Positions 1 to 7,869 of a DNA stretch of 41,474 bases are shown here, in pieces (positions within the stretch are counted from its first letter, which is position 1; the number at the start of each line of letters is the position of its first letter). A program made the position numbers and the translations under genes. The notes beneath the pieces were generated by a model that saw only the letters and a program-made list of their open reading frames with translations, did not search any database and was not told the DNA's origin. The stretch is from Magnetaquiglobus sp039908105 (GTDB lineage: Bacteria; Pseudomonadota; Magnetococcia; Magnetococcales; Magnetaquicoccaceae): NCBI GenBank assembly GCA_039908105.1, contig JAMOBI010000017.1:1-41474 (forward strand), read 5' to 3'.

Positions 1-137
1 GAAGCATTTTTCGCGCCTTTTGCGAAAAATGCGCCGCGCGCGGCCTTCGTGAGCGTCGTTTCCGCTTTTTGGAAACGACGCTCACATCTTGCACGCAGCC
101 TTGCAAAAAACGACGCATCTCAAAGCAGGTGCGGTTT
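1..137 (+). repeat. Repeat family copy R1, cut by the window edge
   Basis: Right part of the interspersed inverted-repeat element. It starts inside the constant hairpin (GCATTTTTCGC, loop, GCGAAAAATGC). It then has a perfect 15-bp variable stem (49-63 pairing with 71-85, loop GCTTTTT), the conserved CATCTTGCACGCAGCC segment, and the right terminal inverted repeat ending GTGCGGTTT at 137. It lies between whatever precedes gspJ (normally gspI) and gspJ. Confidence 0.8.
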
Positions 138-241
138 GGCGCAACTGTGTGAACTTTCCAGCCTGAATGATAAACCCTCTTAAGCAATTCTCGTGATTGG
201 ACATGGGATACCAGGTTCCTTTGAACCAATACAGCTTGTCA

Positions 242-922
242 ATGCGACTGCCGCACCAATCTGGCTTCACCCTGCTGGAACTGCTGGCTGCTCTGGCAGT
301 CTTCTCGGTCATGTCCGTCATGGCCTATGGCGGGCTGGGTTCTCTGGTTCAGACCCGTCAGGAGGTGCTGCAACGCAGTGAGGAACTTGCAACCTTGCGG
401 AGTTTTTTTCTGTTCTTTGCCCGCGATGTCGAACAGAGCCTGCCGCGTGGGATCGTAGATGGTACGCGGAACGTACGTGCGGCCTTCATCGGCAACGATG
501 GTGCGGAACGATTCTTGGAGTTGACTCGCGCAGGACGTCCCAACCCGCGTGCATTGGCGCGTAGCGACATGGAACGTGTTGAATACGCACTGGAAGATGG
601 TAAAGTCCTGCGTCGTTCCTGGCCGGTTCTCGATCGGGTTCAAGAGGAGACGCCGAAAGGTGAGGTGTTGTTGGATGAGGTGGTGGAAATTGAAATCCGT
701 TTCATGAATGCAGAAGGCGGTTGGCGTGGCAACTGGCCAATACCGCCACCAGTGTCGGGTGCATCAGGAAATGCGCAACCACCTCCACTCCAGTCAGCCG
801 GCAGCCTGATGAATCCGGTATCACCGGTTGCGACACTGCCGCAGGCTGTCGAAATCGTGGTGCTCAAGAAAGGATGGGGTCGAATTCGACGTGTTTTTGA
901 GATCGCGGGGGGAACGGGATGA
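242..922 (+). CDS. gspJ: Type II secretion minor pseudopilin GspJ
   Basis: Minor pseudopilin of the type II secretion system. It is processed by the prepilin peptidase and joins GspI and GspK at the tip of the periplasmic pseudopilus. With the start at 242 the protein is about 226 residues and has a short leader ending in Gly, followed by the prepilin motif FTLLELLAALAVF, with Glu at +5 of the mature protein and an N-terminal hydrophobic helix. The C-terminal part carries a Pro-rich stretch and ends IVVLKKGWGRIRRVFEI, which fits the GspJ fold. In-frame starts at 197 (TTG) and 203 (ATG) would give a longer leader. None has a clear ribosome-binding site, so 242 is chosen for leader length. The stop overlaps gspK by ATGA. 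gspI, expected just upstream, is separated by a repeat copy. Confidence 0.8.
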   Translation: MRLPHQSGFTLLELLAALAVFSVMSVMAYGGLGSLVQTRQEVLQRSEELATLRSFFLFFARDVEQSLPRGIVDGTRNVRAAFIGNDGAERFLELTRAGRPNPRALARSDMERVEYALEDGKVLRRSWPVLDRVQEETPKGEVLLDEVVEIEIRFMNAEGGWRGNWPIPPPVSGASGNAQPPPLQSAGSLMNPVSPVATLPQAVEIVVLKKGWGRIRRVFEIAGGTG

Positions 923-1866
923 TGGAGAACCCGACCTTGGCGCAACGTGGTGCTGCTTTGTTGACCGCCCTGCTGATCGTGGCCGTGGCTGCGGCACTCG
1001 CTACAGGACTTCTATCCAGGCAGCACCTGGAAATTCGTGCGAGCGGCAACATTCTGGATCGGGATCGCGGCATGCAATTCGCCCTGGGTGGTGAAGCGTG
1101 GGCCATCGGCATCTTGAATCGAGACGCTGCCGAGAGCAATCATGATCATTTGAACGAAATTTGGGCCAGTACACCGCCTTCCGTGCCGGTGACGGGCGGA
1201 TCGGCGAGTGGACGGATCATCGATCTTTCCGGGCGGTTCAATCTCAACAATCTGCTGATGGATGGCAAACCGAGTCCAACGGATTGGGCTCGTTTCGAGC
1301 GACTGCTCAAAGTGGTCGGATTGGAGCCGCGTTTGGCTTACGCAGTGTTGGACTGGATGGATGCCGATAGCCTGCTGAGCGGAGCGGGTGGTGCCGAAGA
1401 GGAGACCTATATCGGCAAAAGACCTCCCTATCGACCAGCCAACCAATTTTTTGTCACCACAAGCGAGTTGCGACTGGTGATGGGATTCAATGTGGAAGCC
1501 GTGTCTCGTCTGTTGCCGTTGGTGATCGCCCTGCCGGAACGAACCGAAATCAATGTCAATACCGCGCCACTTGAACTGCTCATGACGTTGGTCGAAAACC
1601 TGCCCCAGGCGGATGTAAAAAATTTGGATGAGCGTCGGAGACGGGATGAAGGATTTAAGAGTGTATCGGCACTGTTGGCTGAACCCTGTTTAAAAAACAA
1701 ACCGGTTTTGTCTGAAGGAATGGCAGTCGTCAGCCGCTATTTTTTGGTGGAAAGTGAGGTTGTGCTGGGCCGTGGACGGACACTGCTTTCAAGTTTTTTA
1801 TTGCGCAGTGGAGGAAATATTCGGGTTTTAAGACGCAGTCAAAAAAAGATATTATCAGATTGGTGA
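919..1866 (+). CDS. gspK: Type II secretion minor pseudopilin GspK
   Basis: Large minor pseudopilin that caps the type II secretion pseudopilus. It is 315 residues, the usual GspK size. The N-terminus has a leader ending QRG followed by AALLTALLIVAVAAALATG, a hydrophobic helix without Glu at +5, which is typical of GspK. Further on, the motifs RIIDLSGRFNLNNLL and INVNTAPLELL are characteristic of the family. It starts within the gspJ stop codon (ATGA), so the two are translationally coupled. The genes normally following (gspL, gspM) are absent; a repeat copy and a cold-shock gene follow instead, so this is either the end of a split operon or a rearranged cluster. Confidence 0.9.
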   Translation: MMENPTLAQRGAALLTALLIVAVAAALATGLLSRQHLEIRASGNILDRDRGMQFALGGEAWAIGILNRDAAESNHDHLNEIWASTPPSVPVTGGSASGRIIDLSGRFNLNNLLMDGKPSPTDWARFERLLKVVGLEPRLAYAVLDWMDADSLLSGAGGAEEETYIGKRPPYRPANQFFVTTSELRLVMGFNVEAVSRLLPLVIALPERTEINVNTAPLELLMTLVENLPQADVKNLDERRRRDEGFKSVSALLAEPCLKNKPVLSEGMAVVSRYFLVESEVVLGRGRTLLSSFLLRSGGNIRVLRRSQKKILSDW

Positions 1867-1928
1867 TCGCCATGAGAACGAATCAAAATTTTTGTTGACC
1901 GATTTTTTAGGTGTGCCTTACGTTAACC

Positions 1929-2033
1929 TAAACCGCAACCATCATCACATCTTGCACGCAGCCTTGCAAAAAACGACGCATCCCAAAGCTGGTGCGGTTT
2001 AAATCTCAAAACCTTCCAAGCTGAGTGCGGTTT
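1929..2033 (+). repeat. Short repeat copy R2 with extra tail
   Basis: A shortened member of the repeat family. The left terminal repeat AACCGCAACCATCA is preceded by TA at 1929-1930. The conserved CATCTTGCACGCAGCC segment follows directly, and the right terminal repeat GTGCGGTTT ends at 2000 next to TA. The internal hairpins are missing. A further 33 bases end in a second GTGCGGTTT at 2033, so a second, very short unit seems to be joined to the first. Together with the cspA leader this fills the gap between gspK and the cold-shock gene. Confidence 0.7.
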
Positions 2034-2176
2034 GGATGTTGATCATTTATACATCAATAATATGTTAATTTAGTCGGAACCGCCAAAAAAAATGGCCCAT
2101 AAAAAATTTTTTCTTGTTTCGTGCTGGACACCCCCGTATCGTAGGATCCAGAGGGGATAAAGCGGAGAGGACGATT

Positions 2177-2205
2177 TTGACGTTTTACTCAATTTATCCT
2201 AAAGT
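2177..2205 (+). promoter_or_regulatory. Predicted sigma-70-type promoter of the cold-shock gene
   Basis: TTGACG at 2177-2182 (5 of 6 consensus), a 17-base spacer and TAAAGT at 2200-2205 (4 of 6). This would give a leader of about 30 bases before the start at 2242. Prediction from sequence only. Confidence 0.45.
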
Positions 2206-2241
2206 TTATGTGTCTAGATTGGTTATCAGGAGTTGAAGACG

Positions 2242-2454
2242 ATGTCGCAAACGGTTCGTGGAACGGTCAAATGGTTCAACAATTCCAAGGGGTTCGGCTT
2301 TCTGGCCCCGGAGGATGGCAGTGAGGACGTATTCGTCCATTTTTCCGCCATCAAGTCCGAGGGTTTCAAATCCCTGGAAGAGGGACAGAAGGTGAAGTTC
2401 GAGGTTGTGCGTGGACAAAAGGGTCTGCAGGCTGCCAACGTCGAGCCGCTTTGA
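2242..2454 (+). CDS. Cold-shock domain protein (CspA family)
   Basis: Small single-domain nucleic-acid-binding protein, an RNA chaperone of the CspA family acting in the cytoplasm. From the ATG at 2242 it is 70 residues, the normal length. Both RNA-binding motifs are intact: RNP1 as KGFGFL and RNP2 as VFVHF. The opening VRGTVKWFNNSKGFGF is diagnostic. The start is set by the CAGGAG ribosome-binding site at 2227-2232, nine bases upstream; a TTG in frame at 2233 is too close. It has a predicted promoter upstream and a strong terminator downstream, so it is probably monocistronic. Whether it is cold-induced cannot be told from the sequence. Confidence 0.95.
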   Translation: MSQTVRGTVKWFNNSKGFGFLAPEDGSEDVFVHFSAIKSEGFKSLEEGQKVKFEVVRGQKGLQAANVEPL

Positions 2455-2484
2455 TCTCTTTTTGATCCCGTAGTTGTCCGTTCC

Positions 2485-2529
2485 AAAAGGGCCGCCCGAG
2501 ATTCCATCATTTCGGGCGGCCTTTTCTTT
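2485..2529 (+). terminator. Intrinsic terminator after the cold-shock gene
   Basis: Perfect 10-bp stem GGCCGCCCGA (2490-2499) with TCGGGCGGCC (2512-2521), preceded by AAAA and followed by TTTTCTTTC. It lies 31 bases after the cold-shock stop codon. Confidence 0.9.
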
Positions 2530-2562
2530 CATGGTGCTGGTTGGTTCACGGTTTGAAGATTC

Positions 2563-3669
2563 ATGGGCATCGAGTTTTCCGAAAAGCCATTTTTTTTACA
2601 GGCGTTCAAGGGGATAACCCTGACCTTCGCACTTTCCGAGGAGAGCGATCTGACGTTGCAGGCGCAACGCGCCCTGGTTGGTGTGATGCGCGATCTGCTG
2701 GTGCATCAGGTCAAGGTGTTGATCGTGGCCCAGGAAGAGCCACTGGTGAAGGCCTTTTTGCAGGGGGTCGAGCGCGAGTTGGCCGATCCTCTGCCGATGG
2801 AGCGGGCGCATGTCGGAGGGGTTCCGGCGGGTTTGTGGAATCGTGCCTTGCCGGTGCTGGTCCTGATGGTGCAGGAGGCCTCGATCCATCAGTATTGGGC
2901 GTGGTTGGCCCGTCTCGGATCGGTGTTGCGTTTGCCGCGGGTGTTGTTGATCCATCGGGAGGGGGGGACGGGATGGCTGGATGATCGGGGAGGGACGTTG
3001 AATTTCGTCAATCCGGCCCGGCTCAAGCGGTTGCTGGAGGGGGACGGCACGGGTCGTGCGCAGGATGGCGTTCTGCAACGGACGATTCTTGCTCTGTTGA
3101 CCGGCGGGGTTGGCGCAGTCAGTCTGTGCCGGTTGAGCGATCTGGAGCACGAACTGTTTTCGTATGAGGGACAGGGGCTGTTTTTTTCGCGGCGCCACTA
3201 CTGCCAGGTGCGTCGGTTGAGTCTGGATGACTTTTCTGCAGCAGCGGCGGTGATCCGGCGGGGGGAGCAGGAGGGGTTCCTGTTGCCGCGTTCGGATCAG
3301 GTTGTGACGGAGATTTTAATGCAGGGGTATGGAGCCTTTATCGCGGAGAACCATCTGGCAGGGGTGTGCGGGCTGATAACCGAGTCGTATCGTGCGCGCA
3401 ATGCGGGGGAGATCACGGCGTTGCATGCCTTGACCCGTTTTCAGGGCGAGGGGATCGGTGGACGTTTGGTCGAGCGATTGATCCGTGAGGCGCGGAGGAT
3501 GCGATTGGAGTTGTTGTTCGCCTGCGTTGTTGATCCGGGAGCGGTGGAGTTTTTTCGGCATCACGGCTTTGAGAGGGTGGCGTTGGAGGCGTTGCCGGAG
3601 GAGAAGTGGCGGCATTATGCTGCCGAGCGCAAGGCGCGGATCACCGCCTTGGTCCGGCGGACGTTTTGA
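2563..3669 (+). CDS. argA: N-acetylglutamate synthase-like protein (kinase-like domain plus GNAT)
   Basis: Probable amino-acid N-acetyltransferase that makes N-acetylglutamate from glutamate and acetyl-CoA, the first step of arginine synthesis. It is 368 residues. Residues about 1-200 form a region placed like the amino-acid-kinase-like domain of ArgA, but poorly conserved. The ELFSYEGQG motif then corresponds to the ELFTQDGIGT linker of ArgA. The C-terminal half is a GNAT acetyltransferase with the acetyl-CoA loop FQGEGIGGRLVERLI, and the end (FFRHHGF, LPEEKWRHY) closely parallels the E. coli ArgA tail. The kinase-like half looks diverged, so arginine feedback may differ or be lost (inference). 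It is followed by a ThiO-like gene 17 bases on, probably in one transcript. Confidence 0.72.
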   Translation: MGIEFSEKPFFLQAFKGITLTFALSEESDLTLQAQRALVGVMRDLLVHQVKVLIVAQEEPLVKAFLQGVERELADPLPMERAHVGGVPAGLWNRALPVLVLMVQEASIHQYWAWLARLGSVLRLPRVLLIHREGGTGWLDDRGGTLNFVNPARLKRLLEGDGTGRAQDGVLQRTILALLTGGVGAVSLCRLSDLEHELFSYEGQGLFFSRRHYCQVRRLSLDDFSAAAAVIRRGEQEGFLLPRSDQVVTEILMQGYGAFIAENHLAGVCGLITESYRARNAGEITALHALTRFQGEGIGGRLVERLIREARRMRLELLFACVVDPGAVEFFRHHGFERVALEALPEEKWRHYAAERKARITALVRRTF

Positions 3670-3686
3670 GATCGTGGGAGTGACGG

Positions 3687-4793
3687 ATGGCAACGGGGGT
3701 CGGGATGGAGCGGGTGGTGATCATCGGGGCGGGCGTGATGGGGTGCGCCTGTGCCCATCGGTTGGCCGAGGCAGGCTTCGAGGTCACACTGTTGGAGAAA
3801 TCCCTGCCGGGCGCGGAGTCTTCGGCGGCAGCGGCGGGCATTCTGGGGGCGCAGTCCGAGGTCTCCGGACCAGGGCCGTTTTTCGAGATGTGTCTGGCCA
3901 GCCGGCAGAGGTTTCGTGACTATGCGCGCGAGTTGACCGAATTGACCGGCGTGTCGATCGGCTATGAGCAAGCCGGTGTGTTGGAGGTGGCGCTTGATCC
4001 GGCGGAGGGTCGTCTGGCGGCGGCGCGTGCCGAGTGGATGATCGAGCGGGGGCTGAACCTCACCCTGCTCGACCGTGAGGAGGCGCGTCAACTGGAACCG
4101 GCCTTGACCGAGCGGATGGTGGGTGCATCCTTCTTCCCGGATGATCACTGGGTCGATCCGATGGCGTTGTCGGCGGCCTTGGCCTCTGCTGCGGCCCGGC
4201 TGGGGGCCTGTTTTCGTGCCGGCGAACGGGTGCGTGCGCTGCGGGTGGAAGGGGAGCGGGTCACGGGGGTGATCACCGATGGCGGCGTGATCGATGCCGA
4301 AGGGGTGGTGGTGGCCAGCGGGGCATGGAGTTCCGAGATCGTCGGTCTGCCCGGCTTGCGTACCACGATCAGGCCGGTTGCCGGGCAGATCATTCAACTG
4401 GAGAGTCGTCCGCCCCGCTTTCGGCATGTGATCTACGGCTTCAAGGGGTATGTGGTGCCGCGCGCCGACGGTCGGGTGGTGATGGGATCGACGTTAGAGG
4501 ATCGCGGTTTCGACAAGGCGGTCACGCTGGGTGGGCTGCATCGCGTCGCGGGCATGGCCATCGAGATGGTGCCGGGCTTGGCGAACGCCCGTTACAGCGC
4601 CTCCTGGTCCGGATTGCGTCCGGCCACAGCGGACGGTCTGCCGCTTTTGGGTGCGACCCGACTCAAAGGGTTATTCATCGCCGCTGGACACTACCGCAAT
4701 GGGATCTTGTTGACCCCGATCACTGCCGAGGTGATTCGGGATCTGTTGCTCGGACGCGCTCCAACCGTGGAGATCGGGCCGTTCGCCCCGTAA
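3687..4793 (+). CDS. thiO: Glycine oxidase ThiO-like FAD-dependent amine oxidase
   Basis: DAO-family flavoprotein. By family it oxidises glycine to an imine, feeding thiazole synthesis for thiamine; other small amino acids or sarcosine are possible substrates. It is 368 residues, the usual length. The N-terminal dinucleotide-binding motif VVIIGAGVMGCACAHRLAEA binds FAD. Family motifs follow: the ESSAAAAGILGAQ segment, GWV-like PVAGQIIQL, YVVPRADGRVVMGST, and the C-terminal SGLRPATADGLPLLG with GHYRNGILLTP, which contacts flavin and substrate. The start at 3687 has GGGAG seven bases upstream; 3705 is an alternative. No other thiamine gene is in the window, so the assignment to ThiO rests on family resemblance. 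Confidence 0.75.
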   Translation: MATGVGMERVVIIGAGVMGCACAHRLAEAGFEVTLLEKSLPGAESSAAAAGILGAQSEVSGPGPFFEMCLASRQRFRDYARELTELTGVSIGYEQAGVLEVALDPAEGRLAAARAEWMIERGLNLTLLDREEARQLEPALTERMVGASFFPDDHWVDPMALSAALASAAARLGACFRAGERVRALRVEGERVTGVITDGGVIDAEGVVVASGAWSSEIVGLPGLRTTIRPVAGQIIQLESRPPRFRHVIYGFKGYVVPRADGRVVMGSTLEDRGFDKAVTLGGLHRVAGMAIEMVPGLANARYSASWSGLRPATADGLPLLGATRLKGLFIAAGHYRNGILLTPITAEVIRDLLLGRAPTVEIGPFAP

Positions 4794-4987
4794 CCGCACT
4801 GAATCGTCAAGCCTTTGTTGCACCACCCACAGTTGTTACAACCCGTCTGTGCAGCCCTTGTCCAGAAAGCCTCCTCAAGCTTCCCTGATGGGGGGAGAGG
4901 TCCATCACCCCCCGATCGTGTACCTCCCTTGAGGGGGTTCCACGATAAAAAAATCACGCAGGCTGCCGGTGTGGATCGCTTGCCCGG

Positions 4988-5016
4988 TTGCCACCGGCTG
5001 TTGATTTGGGTATCTT
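4988..5016 (+). promoter_or_regulatory. Possible promoter of the small acidic protein gene
   Basis: TTGCCA at 4988-4993, a 17-base spacer and TATCTT at 5011-5016 (5 and 4 matches of 6). It stands 55 bases before the start at 5071. The remaining 4794-4987 stretch shows no gene. Confidence 0.35.
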
Positions 5017-5070
5017 GATAATTTGGTCAATCCTGTTCACCTTTGCAAAAGATTTTCGGGACGCCACGTC

Positions 5071-5424
5071 ATGGAAAGCATCGAAGTCGCAAAAATCAAA
5101 CCCGGTCAAAGCATTACCTTGGAGTTTGGCAACAAGTCGCCGATCCTCACCCGTTTGGATGAACCGCGCAAATTCACGATGGAGGAGTGGTATCCCGAGG
5201 AGCGCGAGATCTACGTGTTGGACGAGGAGATTGCCGAGGACGAGCCGGTCCGTTATGCCTTTGATCCGGAGTTGACCCTCGACGATTTGGAAGAGGATCG
5301 GAAACGGTTTGGTCAGGAGCGGCGCATCTTCGACTTTCTGGGCCGGGTCGTGGGCAGCATCGAGGGCGACGAGGAGGAGGAAGAGGGGGAAGATGACGAG
5401 GACAAGGATGGCGATGAGGAGTGA
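5071..5424 (+). CDS. Small acidic protein of unknown function
   Basis: Not a family I recognise. From the ATG at 5071 it is 117 residues. The first 90 residues are a mixed, probably folded domain (opening MESIEVAKIKPGQSITLEF) containing the YPEEREIYVLDEEIAEDEP segment. The last 25 residues are almost entirely Glu and Asp with a few Gly and Lys. Such tails are usually disordered. An upstream TTG at 5023 is in frame but lacks support. It sits 54 bases before trpF and may share its transcript. There is no signal peptide or membrane segment, so it should be cytoplasmic. Confidence 0.65.
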   Translation: MESIEVAKIKPGQSITLEFGNKSPILTRLDEPRKFTMEEWYPEEREIYVLDEEIAEDEPVRYAFDPELTLDDLEEDRKRFGQERRIFDFLGRVVGSIEGDEEEEEGEDDEDKDGDEE

Positions 5425-5478
5425 TGGCGGATCGGTGCGTGGCAGGATCCTCCGGGAGGCCGTTTGGCGTTCGGCAGG

Positions 5479-6108
5479 ATGACTCCTCGCGTCAAGATCT
5501 GCGGGATCACCCGGATCGAGGATGCGCTTGCGGCCTGTGACGCCGGTGCCGATGCCTTGGGATTCGTCTTTTTTGCCCGGTCGAAGCGTTTCGTCACGCC
5601 GAAGCAGGCAGCCATGATCGTTGCACGGCTGCCGCCGTTCGTGACGGTGACCGGACTGTTCGTCAATGCTTCCCGTGAGGAGATTCTGTCCACGGCAGCC
5701 GTCTGCCGGTTGGATCTCATTCAGCTTCACGGGGATGAACCTCCCAAGGCGTGTCGGGATCTGCCCGGACGGGTGATCAAGGGGGTTCGGGTGGCGACTG
5801 CGGGGGATCTGGTGGGGCTGGAGCGTTATCCGGTGCATGGCTTGCTGCTCGATGCCAAGGTGGCGAACCAGTTCGGTGGCACGGGTCATGCGTTTGACTG
5901 GTCGATTCTTCAAGGGTATCGTCTGTCGTTGCCGTTGATCCTGGCGGGTGGACTGCATCCGGACAACGTGGCCGAGGCGGTGTGGCGGGTGCGTCCTTAT
6001 GCGGTCGATGTCTCCAGTGGCGTGGAGAGTGCGCCCGGCATCAAGGATACCGAAAAGATGGTCCGTTTCATCCGACAGGTTCGGCGGGTGGCGCTGGATG
6101 GGGAGTAG
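5479..6108 (+). CDS. trpF: Phosphoribosylanthranilate isomerase TrpF
   Basis: Converts N-(5-phosphoribosyl)anthranilate to CdRP, the third step of tryptophan synthesis from chorismate. It is 209 residues from the ATG at 5479, a normal size for a TIM-barrel TrpF. The catalytic Cys8 lies in RVKICGITR and the catalytic Asp177 in YAVDVSSGVE; GFVFFARSKRFV and LIQLHGDE are also family motifs. The start at 5479 is chosen by homology; an upstream TTG at 5464 adds five residues and has GGGAGG only three bases before it. trpB and trpA, which often follow, are not here; a repeat copy follows within a few bases of the stop. Confidence 0.95.
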   Translation: MTPRVKICGITRIEDALAACDAGADALGFVFFARSKRFVTPKQAAMIVARLPPFVTVTGLFVNASREEILSTAAVCRLDLIQLHGDEPPKACRDLPGRVIKGVRVATAGDLVGLERYPVHGLLLDAKVANQFGGTGHAFDWSILQGYRLSLPLILAGGLHPDNVAEAVWRVRPYAVDVSSGVESAPGIKDTEKMVRFIRQVRRVALDGE

Positions 6109-6364
6109 TGGGCCGACAGAGCTGATTTGACAGCCTGGCATGATTCGCTTTTACTGGTAAAAAAAGAGAGGGTCTGGGAGATTCCTCTCCCAGGGTTTTG
6201 CTTTTGACTTTAGGCCTTTAGCGCGCGCTTCAAAAGAAGCGTTTTTTGCGAAAAATGCGCCGCGCGCCGCCTTCGCGGGAGTCGTTTTTTGCCTTTTGGA
6301 AACGACTCCCGCATCTTGCACGCAGTCTTGCGAAAAACGACGCATCCCAAAATGGGTGCGGTTT
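6109..6364 (+). repeat. Repeat family copy R3 between trpF and guaB
   Basis: Begins just after the trpF TAG with the CTGATTTGACAGCCTG module, not the usual left terminal repeat. It continues with TTTACTGGTAAAAAAAGAG, the hairpin CTGGGAGATTCCTCTCCCAG, the constant hairpin, a 13-bp variable stem (6275-6287 with 6300-6312) and the right terminal repeat ending GTGCGGTTT at 6364. Only 38 bases separate its end from the guaB start, so the guaBA promoter is either very compact or lies in the element. It fills the trpF-guaB gap. Confidence 0.85.
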
Positions 6365-6402
6365 GGCAGAATAATAAACAAAGCATCAGCATGAGGCATG
6401 CC

Positions 6403-7869
6403 ATGCGCGTTATCAAACAGGCTTTGACATTCGACGATGTGCTGTTGGTTCCGGCCTATTCCGAGGTGCTGCCAACCACTGTGGACATCTCGACCCGCCT
6501 GACCCGGAAAATCCGTTTGAACATCCCCCTGGTCTCGGCGGCCATGGATACCGTCACCGAGGCGCGTGCGGCGATTGCCATGGCCCAGGAGGGGGGGGTC
6601 GGCATCATCCACAAGAACATGACCCTCAAGGAGCAGGCTGACGAGGTGCGCATCGTGAAACGGTTTGTGAGCGGCCTGGTGGTCAATCCCTGGACCGTGA
6701 CTCCGGATGCCACTTTGCAGACCGCCATTGATCTGATGCGAGAAAAGAACATCTCCGGCATTCCGGTGACCGCTGAGGATGGGCAACTGCACGGCATTCT
6801 CACCAACCGCGACGTCCGTTTCGCCACCGATCTGACTCAGCCGGTCAAGGGGTTGATGACCCCGAAATCCAAGCTGGTCACCGTGCAACAGGGGGTGGCG
6901 ATGAGCGAGGCCAAGCGTCTGTTGCACAAGCACCGCATCGAAAAGCTTTTGGTGGTCGATGATGCCTATCGCTGCGTTGGACTGATCACGGTGAAGGATA
7001 TCGAAAAATCCCAGACCAACCCCAACGCATGCAAGGACGAAACCGGACGGTTGCGCGTCGGGGCAGCGGTGGGGACCGGTCGCGATGGTCGTCGCCGGGT
7101 CGAGGCTTTGGTCGAGGCCGACGTCGACGTGGTGGTGGTCGATACCGCGCATGGCCACTCCAAGGGGGTGTTGGAGATCGTCTCCTGGATCAAGGGTCGC
7201 TTCCCGAAGGTGGAGGTGATCGCCGGCAACGTGGCCACCGCCGAGGCGACCCGCGCCCTGATCGATGCGGGCGCCGATGCCATCAAGGTGGGTATCGGGC
7301 CGGGTTCGATCTGCACCACGCGCATCGTCGCCGGGGTGGGTATTCCCCAGATCACTGCGATCTATGACTGCTCGCAAGAGGCCGACAAAAGTGACGTGCC
7401 GATCATCGCCGATGGCGGCATCAAGTATTCGGGTGAGATCGGCAAGGCGATCGCTGCCGGTGCCTCGTGCGTGATGATGGGTTCGATGTTCGCAGGGGCC
7501 GACGAGTCCCCTGGCGAGGTGTTTCTCTATCAGGGCAGAAGCTATAAGACCTATCGCGGCATGGGATCTCTGGGCGCCATGGCCAAGGGGTCGAAGGACC
7601 GCTATTTCCAGTCCGGGGTTGAAACCCGCAAACTGGTGCCCGAAGGGATCGAGGGTCGCGTGCCCTACAAGGGTCCGCTGTCGCTGTTGATCCACCAGAT
7701 GGTCGGCGGTCTGCGGGCGGCCATGGGATATGTGGGCTGTGCGGATATCCCCTCCTTGCGTACCAAACCGGTCTTCGTGCAGATCACCAGCGCCGGACTC
7801 AAAGAGTCGCATGTGCACGACGTGACCATCACCAAGGAAGCGCCCAATTATCAATCGGGATTACTCTGA
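6403..7869 (+). CDS. guaB: Inosine-5'-monophosphate dehydrogenase GuaB
   Basis: Oxidises IMP to XMP with NAD+, the committed step of GMP synthesis. From 6403 it is 488 residues, the same length as E. coli GuaB. The N-terminus ALTFDDVLLVPAYSEV is typical. Two CBS domains lie at roughly residues 95-200, with NRDVRF and GLITVKDIEKS. The catalytic Cys304 is in GPGSICTTR, and the flap region follows SYKTYRGMGSLGAM. The start at 6403 is preferred over 6391 because GAGG sits at 6393-6396, six bases before it. The stop overlaps the guaA start by one base (TGATG), so the pair is coupled. No recognisable PurR-like operator is visible. Confidence 0.97.
   Translation: MRVIKQALTFDDVLLVPAYSEVLPTTVDISTRLTRKIRLNIPLVSAAMDTVTEARAAIAMAQEGGVGIIHKNMTLKEQADEVRIVKRFVSGLVVNPWTVTPDATLQTAIDLMREKNISGIPVTAEDGQLHGILTNRDVRFATDLTQPVKGLMTPKSKLVTVQQGVAMSEAKRLLHKHRIEKLLVVDDAYRCVGLITVKDIEKSQTNPNACKDETGRLRVGAAVGTGRDGRRRVEALVEADVDVVVVDTAHGHSKGVLEIVSWIKGRFPKVEVIAGNVATAEATRALIDAGADAIKVGIGPGSICTTRIVAGVGIPQITAIYDCSQEADKSDVPIIADGGIKYSGEIGKAIAAGASCVMMGSMFAGADESPGEVFLYQGRSYKTYRGMGSLGAMAKGSKDRYFQSGVETRKLVPEGIEGRVPYKGPLSLLIHQMVGGLRAAMGYVGCADIPSLRTKPVFVQITSAGLKESHVHDVTITKEAPNYQSGLL

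Noticed and set aside
3670..3686. A thiamine riboswitch before the thiO-like gene
   Set aside because: The gap to the preceding gene is only 17 bases and holds no THI element.
6151..7854. A 567-residue open frame opposite guaB
   Set aside because: It is a shadow of guaB on the other strand, low in complexity with many His, Gly and Asp, and matches no family; guaB is certain.
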